Below, piece after piece: positions 29,719 to 38,115 of a stretch of 63,220 bases of DNA (the stretch's first letter is position 1; each line of letters starts with the position of its first letter). Made by a program: the position numbers and the translations under genes. The notes under the pieces are model-generated. The model was not told the DNA's origin. It made no database searches and saw nothing but the letters and a program-made list of their open reading frames with translations. The stretch is from Robiginitomaculum sp. (GTDB lineage Bacteria; Pseudomonadota; Alphaproteobacteria; Caulobacterales; Maricaulaceae), in contig JALZUP010000001.1 of assembly GCA_023301505.1 (NCBI GenBank), forward strand, positions 1-63,220. Reading direction: 5' to 3'.

Positions 29719-30948
29719 ATGAAACTTGATCTTACACAACATGACTGGCTGCAAAATTCTGACACGCGCCAAATCCTCACAATATTGGGCGTGGATAAGG
29801 CGCGCTATGTGGGCGGCTGTGTGCGCAATGCGCTGCTCGGCGTCTGTGTCAACGATATTGATATAGCCGCCGCTCTATCCCCCGAAGATATTATCGCTGC
29901 GCTGGATAGGGCTGGCATAAAGCATATTCCGACGGGGCTAGATCATGGCACGCTCACCGCTGTCATAGACGGGACGCCTTATGAAATCACATCATTGCGC
30001 GAGGATGTATCCACGGATGGTCGCCGCGCGGTGGTGAAATTCACCAATGATTGGGCCATGGATGCGCGCCGCAGAGATTTTACCGTCAATGCGATCTACG
30101 CCGATATTGACGGCCAGATTTATGATCCAACAGGGCAAGGCTTGGATGATATTGCAGCCCCAAAATTTCGCTTTGTGGGGCAGGCTAAAGACCGCGTGGC
30201 CGAGGATTATTTGCGCATCTTACGCTATTTCAGGTTTTGCGCGTGGTATGGACAAGATGCCAAATTGGACACGGATGCCTTGGCGGCCTGCCGTGGCGGC
30301 ATAGCCGGGCTAAAACAGCTCTCCGCTGAGCGGGTCTGGAGCGAGATGAAAAAGCTCTTATCGGCTCCAAATCCAGTGCGCATTGTGCATATCATGCTGA
30401 CCCAAGGCATTTTGGAAGCCATATTGCCCGAAGCTAGTAATGCGCAGGGGCTAGAGCTTTTCATTGAGCTAGAGCAGCGCGAAACATTAGAGGTGGATCC
30501 TCTCTTGCGCCTTATGGCTATGTCCGCGCGCGAGTCTTTTCCTATGGCGCTTTTGACTAAGCGGCTGAAAATGTCCAATGCGGAAAAAGCGCGGCTGCGC
30601 GGCTGGGCGGATGATGACACGCCCTTTGATACAGCTATGAATGAGCGCGAGCGGCTGGCGGCGATATATAAGGCTGGCCAAAGGCGGGCGATTGATCGCT
30701 GTCTTATTCGCGCGGCGGGCTCGCCCGATGCGATTATGTGCGCGCGCTGGATGAGTCTTGCGGATTTAGCGCAAGATTGGACGCCGCCAGATTTCCCGCT
30801 TACGGGCAAGGATTTAATTGCAGCAGGCATCGCGCCGGGCGAGAATATGGGCAAGACTATGAACGCGCTCAAAGCGCTCTGGGTAAGGTCTGGCTTTGCG
30901 GCAGATAAGCAAAAGCTGCTTATGGCGCTTAAATTGCTCGGACGTTAA
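29719..30948 (+). CDS. cca: CCA tRNA nucleotidyltransferase / poly(A) polymerase family
   Basis: YVGGCVRNALLG, NDIDIAA, RRRDFTVNAIYAD, AEDYLRILRYFRFCAWYG. Confidence 0.93.
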   Translation: MKLDLTQHDWLQNSDTRQILTILGVDKARYVGGCVRNALLGVCVNDIDIAAALSPEDIIAALDRAGIKHIPTGLDHGTLTAVIDGTPYEITSLREDVSTDGRRAVVKFTNDWAMDARRRDFTVNAIYADIDGQIYDPTGQGLDDIAAPKFRFVGQAKDRVAEDYLRILRYFRFCAWYGQDAKLDTDALAACRGGIAGLKQLSAERVWSEMKKLLSAPNPVRIVHIMLTQGILEAILPEASNAQGLELFIELEQRETLEVDPLLRLMAMSARESFPMALLTKRLKMSNAEKARLRGWADDDTPFDTAMNERERLAAIYKAGQRRAIDRCLIRAAGSPDAIMCARWMSLADLAQDWTPPDFPLTGKDLIAAGIAPGENMGKTMNALKALWVRSGFAADKQKLLMALKLLGR

Positions 30949-30981
30949 AGCGCATATAGAGAGTGGGGGTAGAGGGTAGCT

Positions 30982-31815
30982 CTATTGAACCGCGGTCCAG
31001 ACATCTGTCAGCGCCGTGAAATCACAGCTCTCATCTGGGTCGCGGTCATTATTTAAATCTGCGGGGCTATTGCGCGTAATGATAATGCCAATAGGCGTGC
31101 CAGAGGCAGCGTCAATGACTGCGCCTCCGCTCATGCCTGTTACGACTGGCTCATCTGGATCAATAATATGCGCGATCCAGCTGGGCGCATTAGGGCGCTG
31201 CATATAGACTTTGCCGCGCCGAATTTCTGCTGTGCGGCAACCTGCGGGATAACCAATGCAGATAATTTCCTGTCCCGGAAAAGGCGCGGCGGGGCAATTT
31301 TGCGGTAATGTGCATCCAATAAGCGCGGCGTCCAGCCCGTCTGGATGGCAGATGACATCGCCATCGGCAAAATCGGGAATAAGCTCAGCCGCCTCGCTCA
31401 GGCAATGCCCCGCCGTAATCCAGCCCTCCCAATATTGGAAGAAACTGGCATAGGTCTGAAAGCCTGCCTCATTATAAAAATGGCGGCGCACATCAGGCCC
31501 CGCAATGGTTGAGAGCGGAGAGGCTGATTGCACAAGAGGCGTTGTGGCAATTATTTTAGCCGTCTGTTTTGCGGCAAGGGGAGGAAGCCCATCAGAAGAA
31601 AGCCTCTCAGAAGAAAGCTCATCACCAAACTCGATTTGGGGCGCGGTATTGTTATGACTCTGCCTATAATTCTGCCCATGATTATGTGTAGAGCGGCGCG
31701 CCCACGGGCTTTTTTGTTGCAGGTTTTTTTGCTGACGGTTTTGAAGCTGAGGCGCTTTTGAGGAAGAAGCAGATTTTGGGCTCTTCTTTTTCCAAAAATC
31801 AAACAGGCCCATCAT
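30982..31815 (-). CDS. Trypsin-like serine protease lacking an obvious signal peptide
   Basis: WITAGHCLS (His), LDAALIG (Asp), GMSGGAVID (Ser); polar Q/K/S-rich N-terminus. Confidence 0.75.
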   Translation of the reverse strand: MMGLFDFWKKKSPKSASSSKAPQLQNRQQKNLQQKSPWARRSTHNHGQNYRQSHNNTAPQIEFGDELSSERLSSDGLPPLAAKQTAKIIATTPLVQSASPLSTIAGPDVRRHFYNEAGFQTYASFFQYWEGWITAGHCLSEAAELIPDFADGDVICHPDGLDAALIGCTLPQNCPAAPFPGQEIICIGYPAGCRTAEIRRGKVYMQRPNAPSWIAHIIDPDEPVVTGMSGGAVIDAASGTPIGIIITRNSPADLNNDRDPDESCDFTALTDVWTAVQ

Positions 31816-31961
31816 AGCTCCTTAGAATATATCTTTTTAATCTGTCGTTGGCGCTTATAGGCGTGCTGACAGCTTAGCTCAATCATTGTTTTAGATGGCT
31901 GGTAATGGATAAGTTTCAACCTTTGCGGCTCCTCATCTAAACTCCACTAAATCATTGGTCT

Positions 31962-32807
31962 TTAGTAAAAGGCAAATGTACGGGTCTCAATGCTTTTGCG
32001 CGGGGGGATTTGCGGGGCTTGATCTGGATATTCAAAAGCGGTGTGCGGAGTGAAACGCGCTGTGCCGTCTCTTAGGCTGTCATAGCCTTTAATCAGGGCG
32101 ACTTCCTCATGCTTCATTTGTGAAAAATAAAACCAACGCTGCTCTACGCTTTTGCGCAGGGCATATATTTCGCCAACATGATCCGTGTCGGGGAAATGAA
32201 TATTGGTAGCAATGAAATCTTTTGGATTAATGCTGGTTGCATCACAAAAGGCGAGGGGGGAGCGCTGGACAATATCGACGAGAGGACGCCAGACATTAAT
32301 TTGTATCATCCGGCGATTTTTCATTTTCGCAAATAAATCCGCGCCGAGGCGCTCTTGCGCGCGGCTATGCGCTGTTCGTTCTGTATAATCATTGTGAACA
32401 TGGTGGGCGGGCTTGCGGCGGCTATTGGCCTTGCCAAACCTTATCGTGTGGTCAAAGACGAAAACATCTTTGGCGCCCGTTATATGGCTAACGATGGATT
32501 TTACTTCCTCATAGTAGATGTCTTCAATCAGGCTTTCATCTTCAAAATCTGCTAGTTTGGTCGGCGCGGTAGCGAGCTGAAAACCTTGTGTGTGAATCTT
32601 AAAGTCTTGATGAGTTTGGCGTCCATCCTGAATGGTTGCAGGCATGAAGGCATAGGCGTCATTATATCTTTGGGGGGCATCTCCGCCTGAGTAAAAAACT
32701 TCTGGCGTGAGTGTTGCCTCTGGTCTGATATAGTTCAGATCCGCCGTAACTGCTCCAGATACTTGCATATTAAGGCCTAATGTTTGGGAAGCTGTTTGCG
32801 GCGCCAT
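31962..32807 (-). CDS. CmcJ/NvfI-family oxidoreductase-like protein
   Basis: HHVHNDYTERTA...MIQINVWRPLVDIVQRSPLAFCDA, typical of the CmcJ/AsaB-like non-heme Fe family. Confidence 0.75.
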   Translation of the reverse strand: MAPQTASQTLGLNMQVSGAVTADLNYIRPEATLTPEVFYSGGDAPQRYNDAYAFMPATIQDGRQTHQDFKIHTQGFQLATAPTKLADFEDESLIEDIYYEEVKSIVSHITGAKDVFVFDHTIRFGKANSRRKPAHHVHNDYTERTAHSRAQERLGADLFAKMKNRRMIQINVWRPLVDIVQRSPLAFCDATSINPKDFIATNIHFPDTDHVGEIYALRKSVEQRWFYFSQMKHEEVALIKGYDSLRDGTARFTPHTAFEYPDQAPQIPPRKSIETRTFAFY

Positions 32808-32838
32808 TATTCAAAGCCTGTTTTAAAATGGGGAGGGG

Positions 32839-32861
32839 GTGCAGGCCATGTCGGCCTGCAC
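32839..32861. other. Perfect 9-bp stem-loop between VOC and CmcJ-like genes
   Basis: GTGCAGGCC-ATGTC-GGCCTGCAC. Confidence 0.75.
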
Positions 32862-32892
32862 TTTAATGCGCTTTATTTGAGCGCGTAAGACT

Positions 32893-33255
32893 TTAGCTAA
32901 AGTCAAAGAAGCAAAGCTTGTTGCCATCTGCATCTTTAACATAAGCGCCGTAAAATACGCCGTCGATGCGTGAACCTGGCTTGCCGTCGCATGTTGCGCC
33001 AAGGGAGATGGCTTTGTTATAAAGCGCGTCTGCACCTTCACGTGATCCACCAGGGAAGGCAACCATAGTGCCGTTGCCGACGCTTGGAGCTTCTTCGTTA
33101 AAAGGTGTACATACAGCGATTTTAGGCTCTGCAATGTCTTTGCCGATCATGGCAAGACGGCCAACATCGACTAAAACTTCAGCGTCAAATAGCTCAGTGT
33201 AGAACTTTTTTGCGGCGTCTAAATCTTTAACGCCAAGGGTTGTATATCCAATCAT
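32893..33255 (-). CDS. VOC (glyoxalase/dioxygenase) family protein
   Basis: MIGYTTLGVKDLDAAKKFYTELFDA...GAYVKDADGNKLCFF. Confidence 0.9.
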   Translation of the reverse strand: MIGYTTLGVKDLDAAKKFYTELFDAEVLVDVGRLAMIGKDIAEPKIAVCTPFNEEAPSVGNGTMVAFPGGSREGADALYNKAISLGATCDGKPGSRIDGVFYGAYVKDADGNKLCFFDFS

Positions 33256-33293
33256 AATGTGTCCTTTCAGTGACTGTGGATAGGGTGGAGGTT

Positions 33294-33953
33294 TTATTCT
33301 CTCGGAAGGTGGCCTGTTTTAACGTAGATCAAACAGCCATCTTTTGAGAATGGATGATGAGCAGAAAGGTGCGGGCTTCGCAGCCATGTCCCTTTGGGAT
33401 AGTCGCCCTTTTCATCGGAAAATGTACCTTCAAGGACGAATATTTCTTCACCGCCAAAATGTCTATGCGGGTTAAATTCTGTGTTTGGAGCCCAACGTAC
33501 AAGCGCGCAGGATTCGCCTTCAAAGCTATGCAAGGGCAGAACAGTTAAGCTGGGCGCGCTCCCCGGTAAGAAGTCAGCTTTGTTCGTATCAATCGTGAAT
33601 TGCTTTGTATCAGCGGGGTTAAATTGATGCAGCTTTACAAATATCACGCAGCCATCTTCGCTGTGCGGTTTATGGGTCGTGCCAATAGGGTTGCGGATAT
33701 AAGTGCCCGCTGGGTAATCGCCATGCTCGTCGGAGAAGGTGCCTTCAAGGACGAATATCTCTTCGCCCCCGCCATGGGTATGAGGACTGAAATAAGACTT
33801 GGGAGCATATTTAACGAGGGAGGTCGCTCTTGCGACTTCATCTCCAATACGGTCAAGCTTTCGGCGCTGCACGCCTGCCATGGGAGAATTTTCCCACGGC
33901 AAATCATTGCTGTCTATTGTGACCGCTTTTGAAAAGTCAGCATTTAGCTGCAT
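33294..33953 (-). CDS. Double-cupin (ChrR-like) protein
   Basis: Two tandem cupins: YFSPHTHGGGEEIFVLEGTFSDEHGDYPAGTYIRNP and EFNPHRHFGGEEIFVLEGTFSDEKGDYPKGTWLRSP. Start at 33953 preferred (AGAGGA upstream); ORF open to 33980. Confidence 0.88.
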   Translation of the reverse strand: MQLNADFSKAVTIDSNDLPWENSPMAGVQRRKLDRIGDEVARATSLVKYAPKSYFSPHTHGGGEEIFVLEGTFSDEHGDYPAGTYIRNPIGTTHKPHSEDGCVIFVKLHQFNPADTKQFTIDTNKADFLPGSAPSLTVLPLHSFEGESCALVRWAPNTEFNPHRHFGGEEIFVLEGTFSDEKGDYPKGTWLRSPHLSAHHPFSKDGCLIYVKTGHLPRE

Positions 33954-33981
33954 GAAATCCTCTTTTTGCTTGCGTATCAAC

Positions 33982-34007
33982 CTATCTAGTGGTAGATAGT
34001 TAATCTA
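33982..34007. promoter_or_regulatory. Candidate TetR operator in divergent promoter
   Basis: CTATCTA-GTGG-TAGATAG perfect inverted repeat, third half-site ATCTA at 34003-34007. Confidence 0.5.
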
Positions 34008-34073
34008 TTTTTGGTAAACTTCAAGCATAAAATGTGCTTAAGGTGAAAAAACACAAAAAGGTGATAGCTAGCT

Positions 34074-34601
34074 ATGAGTAGCGCAACTAAAATTTTAGAC
34101 ATCGCCGAACGCCGAATGCGGCAAACAGGATATAATGCTGTGAGCTATCGCGATATTGCCGACGAAATTGGCATTAAGAGTGCCAGCTTGCATTATCATT
34201 TCCCTAAAAAAGAGGAACTTGGTGTTGCGTTGGTGCAGCGTTATACAGAAAATTTCTCTGCGGCTTTGTTGACAATAAGCTCAGAAGGCAAAACTCCAAA
34301 ACAAAATATCCAAGCCTTTGCCGAGATTTATAGCCATGAATTAAAACAGCGTAGACTGGTATGCCTCTGCGCCGTTTTAGGGGCGGAAGCTGCGGGCTTG
34401 CCTGAGCGTATCAATGAGAAGGTCAATCAATTCTTCATTGGAAATGTAGAGTGGCTAAAAGACCAATATGAAGCGATGGGTGCCGTTGATCCTGCTAATC
34501 GCGCGAAGATAACGCTCTCATTATTAAGCGGAGCGATGACAATTAGCGCCGTGAATAATGACGATTCCATATTTGACGCTGCCATGACGGCCATCTTGTA
34601 G
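34074..34601 (+). CDS. TetR/AcrR-family transcriptional regulator
   Basis: N-terminal HTH TKILDIAERRMRQTGYNAVSYRDIADEIGIKSASLHYHFPKKEELG. Confidence 0.93.
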   Translation: MSSATKILDIAERRMRQTGYNAVSYRDIADEIGIKSASLHYHFPKKEELGVALVQRYTENFSAALLTISSEGKTPKQNIQAFAEIYSHELKQRRLVCLCAVLGAEAAGLPERINEKVNQFFIGNVEWLKDQYEAMGAVDPANRAKITLSLLSGAMTISAVNNDDSIFDAAMTAIL

Positions 34602-34630
34602 CCGTTTAAGTCTGCTGTTTATTTTAGCAT

Positions 34631-35941
34631 TTATGATTCAATGATGATGGGGATGGCGTTTCCATAGCGCATAACCAATAAACGCGCGCGGCCACGCGAT
34701 TCGCTAATCAAGCGGTCGCAAACATGTTTGCTATCGGCAAGCTCATCATTAATAGCGGCGATAATATCGCCAGATTGAAGGCCTGCTAGCTCTGCGGGAC
34801 TGCCCTCAATAACGCGCGAAACATATATGCCCTTCACGCCAGCAGGGCCGTTATCCGCCGCGGTGACGGGCCTAACGATAGCGCCTAACTGATCTAAGCT
34901 CTCTATTACGGGAACTTTAAAGGGAGTTATTTCAACCTCTAGTGTCTTTTCAATGCCGTTTTCACGAACATATGTTAGGGCATAAGGCTTGCCCGGCATG
35001 GCGACACCAATCCATGCGCGTAGAGCATTAGGCGTTTTAACGGTTCTATTGTCAAAACTTGTAATGACATCACCCACTTGCAGGCCTGCTTTTTCAGCGG
35101 CGCTTTCAAGCCGCACGCCAGCGATGAGCGCGCCGTTCCAATGATTGATCCCGACCTTATCTGATGCGTCTTCACTGACCTTTGCCATATCAATGCCGAT
35201 AGAGCCACGGCGCACTTCGCCATGGGAAATAAGATGGCTTGTGACTTGGGAGGCGAGGTTGGAGGGAACAGAAAACCCGATACCATTACTGCCGCCAGTC
35301 TTGCTTAAAATTGCTGTATTGATGCCAACAAGACGGCCTTGGCTATCAAGAAGCGGGCCGCCAGAATTTCCTGAATTAATCGCCGCGTCGGTCTGAATGA
35401 AATCCTGCAAACCAGAGCCAGAGGTGGAGCGCCCCAAACCGCTGATAACGCCAAGCGAAAGAGATTGATCCAGTCCAAGCGGGTAGCCCACCGCGAAGAC
35501 AATATCACTGACACGTAATTTATCTGAATCAGCAATATTAATAGCGTCCACATTCAAATCATCGGCTTGCAGCACAGCAATATCGGTTGGCGTATCCATG
35601 CCGACTAGGCGGGCTTCTAAAACTCGGCCATCAGGGACATTTATCAAAAACCCTTCGCCGCCCGTGACGACATGCGTATTTGTGATGACATAGCCTTTTT
35701 CGGCGTCAATAACAGCGCCAGAGCCAATTCCGCTCAGGCCTGGCTTTCCCTCATCATTCCTGCTGACCCGTCCAATGCGCACCACGGAAGGCAGGACAGA
35801 CTCCAATGTATCAGCAAAGCTTAGCACATTGCGCGCGCGGTCAGTCTGGGGGAGCGCTTGATTGGGCGATGTGGTCGCGCAGCCTCCTATAAGCGCGCTG
35901 ATAAATATAGCGGCGCCGAGTGTTTTGAAATTATGTGTCAT
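34631..35941 (-). CDS. DegP/HtrA-like serine protease with PDZ domains, lipoprotein signal
   Basis: Lipobox LIGGC; ITNTHVV, DIAVLQ, NSGNSGGPL triad; two PDZ-like segments. Confidence 0.9.
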   Translation of the reverse strand: MTHNFKTLGAAIFISALIGGCATTSPNQALPQTDRARNVLSFADTLESVLPSVVRIGRVSRNDEGKPGLSGIGSGAVIDAEKGYVITNTHVVTGGEGFLINVPDGRVLEARLVGMDTPTDIAVLQADDLNVDAINIADSDKLRVSDIVFAVGYPLGLDQSLSLGVISGLGRSTSGSGLQDFIQTDAAINSGNSGGPLLDSQGRLVGINTAILSKTGGSNGIGFSVPSNLASQVTSHLISHGEVRRGSIGIDMAKVSEDASDKVGINHWNGALIAGVRLESAAEKAGLQVGDVITSFDNRTVKTPNALRAWIGVAMPGKPYALTYVRENGIEKTLEVEITPFKVPVIESLDQLGAIVRPVTAADNGPAGVKGIYVSRVIEGSPAELAGLQSGDIIAAINDELADSKHVCDRLISESRGRARLLVMRYGNAIPIIIES

Positions 35942-36014
35942 GCGACCCCATCTTATTTATATAATCTATTCAATATTTAATACGATATGCTTGAGCTATA
36001 AGTTTGAAAAAGCT

Positions 36015-37541
36015 CTAGTCGTCTTGTTTGGGTTTTGGCGTAGCTTTTATATTCGGCGTCTTTGTCACTTTTGGGGTGAGCATGCCGCGCGATTTCCACT
36101 GGCTTGGGTCTTTGGCCACGCCTTTCATGCCTGCCGACAATAGGCCGCTATATTTTGTGCCTTTGGAGGCAGCGGGAGCAGCGTTTTTATCTGTGCCAGA
36201 TGCTGGTACGCCTTTCATGCCGCGTGATCTCATTTTTAACTCACGTCCTTTCATGACGGCGTCCTTTCCAAATTTTGCGCGCGCGTGGTCGCTAGCGCGT
36301 TCCGCCTTTGCGCGGATGATAGCGTTAGGGTCGAGTAGATCGCCGCTATCTCCCGTTGGGGCCGTCAGGCCAGATAGGCCTGTCCCGATAAGGCGATAGC
36401 TGAGCTGGGTTTTATTGGCTGTAGCTTTGGTTAGCTCAGCTTGCAAGAGCGGCTGAGTTGTTTTGAAGATAATATCAGCCAATTGTGTGGGCTGGGCGAG
36501 GGTGCGGCGACGCGTGAGTGTTTTAAAGTCACCCGTTTTGAGCTTTAGCGTGATGATTGTGCCCGCCATGCCTGCCGCTTTGGCGTGGTCAGCGGTTTTT
36601 TGCGCGATGAACCAGAGTTTATCGAGCAGGGCGTCTTCATCGCTCAGGTTTTCGTTAAAGGTGGTTTCCGAGGAGATGGATTTGCGGGCAACATTAGGGG
36701 AGACTTTGCGATTATCTTCAGCGCGCGCTAGCCGCGCTAGCCGCAAACCTGCTTCGCCAAATAATTTCATCATATCTTTATCAGAGCGCGTGCGCACATC
36801 AGCTATGGTATGAATGCCGCGCTTGTTCAGGCTGCGGGCAAAGGCAGGGCCAACGCCGTAAACAAAGCCGACGGGCTTGGGCGCGAGAAAGTCCAAGGCC
36901 TCAGCGCGTCCAATCATGGCAAAGCCGTGCGGCTTATCCAAATCCGAGGCCGTTTTGGCGAGGAATTTATTATAAGACAGGCCCACACTGACGGTAACGC
37001 CAATCTCGCTGTAAATCCGCTTTTGTAGCCGCAGGAGGGTGAGAGCAGGCGGAGCGCCATGTAAGCGCTGCGTTCCGGTAAGGTCTAAAAAAGCCTCATC
37101 AATGGAGAGGGGCTGTACGAGCGGGGTGACCTCTTGCATTAGGGCGCGAATACGGCGTCCCTCTTGGCTATACAGGCTATGATTGCCGCGAATGACCACA
37201 GCGTCAGGGCATAATTTTAGCGCTTTGAACATAGGCATGGCCGAACGCACGCCATAGACGCGGGCATTATAACAGGCAGCGGAGACTACGCCGCGCTGCC
37301 CCCCGCCGACAATGACCGCCTTATTGGCGAGCTCTGGATTATCCCGCTTTTCTACCGAGCAGAAAAAGGCGTCACAATCTATATGGGCGATGGAGAGCTG
37401 CGCGGCCTCACCATGCCAAATTTGGCGATGGGAGCCACAATTTTGGCAGGCACTGTTTTGCGATAAGGCCTGTGCCTCGCAATCGCGGCACCATCCTGTG
37501 CCATTTGAGGTTCTAGCTGGACTGTTAGGCAGGTTGGTCAC
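36015..37541 (-). CDS. dinB: DNA polymerase IV (Y-family) with N-terminal zinc-ribbon-like extension
   Basis: CRDCEAQ...CQNCGSH then IAHIDCDAFFCSVEKRDNPEL, SIDEAFLDLTGT, GLSYNKFLAKTASDLDKP; GTG start likely. Confidence 0.93.
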   Translation of the reverse strand: MTNLPNSPARTSNGTGWCRDCEAQALSQNSACQNCGSHRQIWHGEAAQLSIAHIDCDAFFCSVEKRDNPELANKAVIVGGGQRGVVSAACYNARVYGVRSAMPMFKALKLCPDAVVIRGNHSLYSQEGRRIRALMQEVTPLVQPLSIDEAFLDLTGTQRLHGAPPALTLLRLQKRIYSEIGVTVSVGLSYNKFLAKTASDLDKPHGFAMIGRAEALDFLAPKPVGFVYGVGPAFARSLNKRGIHTIADVRTRSDKDMMKLFGEAGLRLARLARAEDNRKVSPNVARKSISSETTFNENLSDEDALLDKLWFIAQKTADHAKAAGMAGTIITLKLKTGDFKTLTRRRTLAQPTQLADIIFKTTQPLLQAELTKATANKTQLSYRLIGTGLSGLTAPTGDSGDLLDPNAIIRAKAERASDHARAKFGKDAVMKGRELKMRSRGMKGVPASGTDKNAAPAASKGTKYSGLLSAGMKGVAKDPSQWKSRGMLTPKVTKTPNIKATPKPKQDD

Positions 37542-37603
37542 AAAAGCACCTTAATTGCGGTTAAATTTGGTTTCGGCCGTCTGGATTCATTATTTATTAT
37601 AAT

Positions 37604-37618
37604 GTTCGCCCTATGTTC
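37604..37618. promoter_or_regulatory. Alphaproteobacterial LexA/SOS-type box GTTC-N7-GTTC
   Basis: GTTCGCCCTATGTTC in the dinB/divK intergenic region. Confidence 0.65.
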
Positions 37619-37711
37619 TGTAAACGAAAGGTTAGCGCGCGACTCATCTATATTTAACTATCTTGGTGTTTAGTAGGGCTAATCAAGAATGGCGGCAAAC
37701 GCCTTCGGAGA

Positions 37712-38107
37712 ATGGTGGATCTGGTAACTATGTTGCAAATTATGCCCAAAAAAGTGCTTATCGTTGAAGATAATGAGCTGAACATGAAGCTCTTTCATGA
37801 TCTTTTAGAGGCTCATGGTTATGATACCGCCCATACGCGCGAAGGCCTTAAGGCTATTGAACTGGCGAAAAGCTATAAGCCAGATTTGATTCTAATGGAT
37901 ATTCAATTGCCTGGAATTTCAGGGTTGGAAGTCACGAAATGGATCAAAGATGATAAGGCGCTGGCCGATATTCCTGTTGTTGCGGTGACAGCCTTTGCCA
38001 TGAAGGGCGATGAAAAACGTATTCGCGCTGGCGGCTGCGAGGCTTATATTGCCAAGCCTATCGCCGTGGCCCAATTTTTGGAAACTGTCCGTAAATTTGC
38101 GAAATAG
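37712..38107 (+). CDS. divK: Single-domain response regulator DivK
   Basis: [27 protein letters not shown]...[21 protein letters not shown]...[12 protein letters not shown]; followed by pleD. Confidence 0.93.
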   Translation: MVDLVTMLQIMPKKVLIVEDNELNMKLFHDLLEAHGYDTAHTREGLKAIELAKSYKPDLILMDIQLPGISGLEVTKWIKDDKALADIPVVAVTAFAMKGDEKRIRAGGCEAYIAKPIAVAQFLETVRKFAK

Positions 38108-38115
38108 GGGGCCTT

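Noticed and set aside
30225-30872. 215-aa minus-strand ORF within the CCA-transferase gene
   Set aside because: Antisense shadow ORF; the plus-strand frame has clear conserved motifs.
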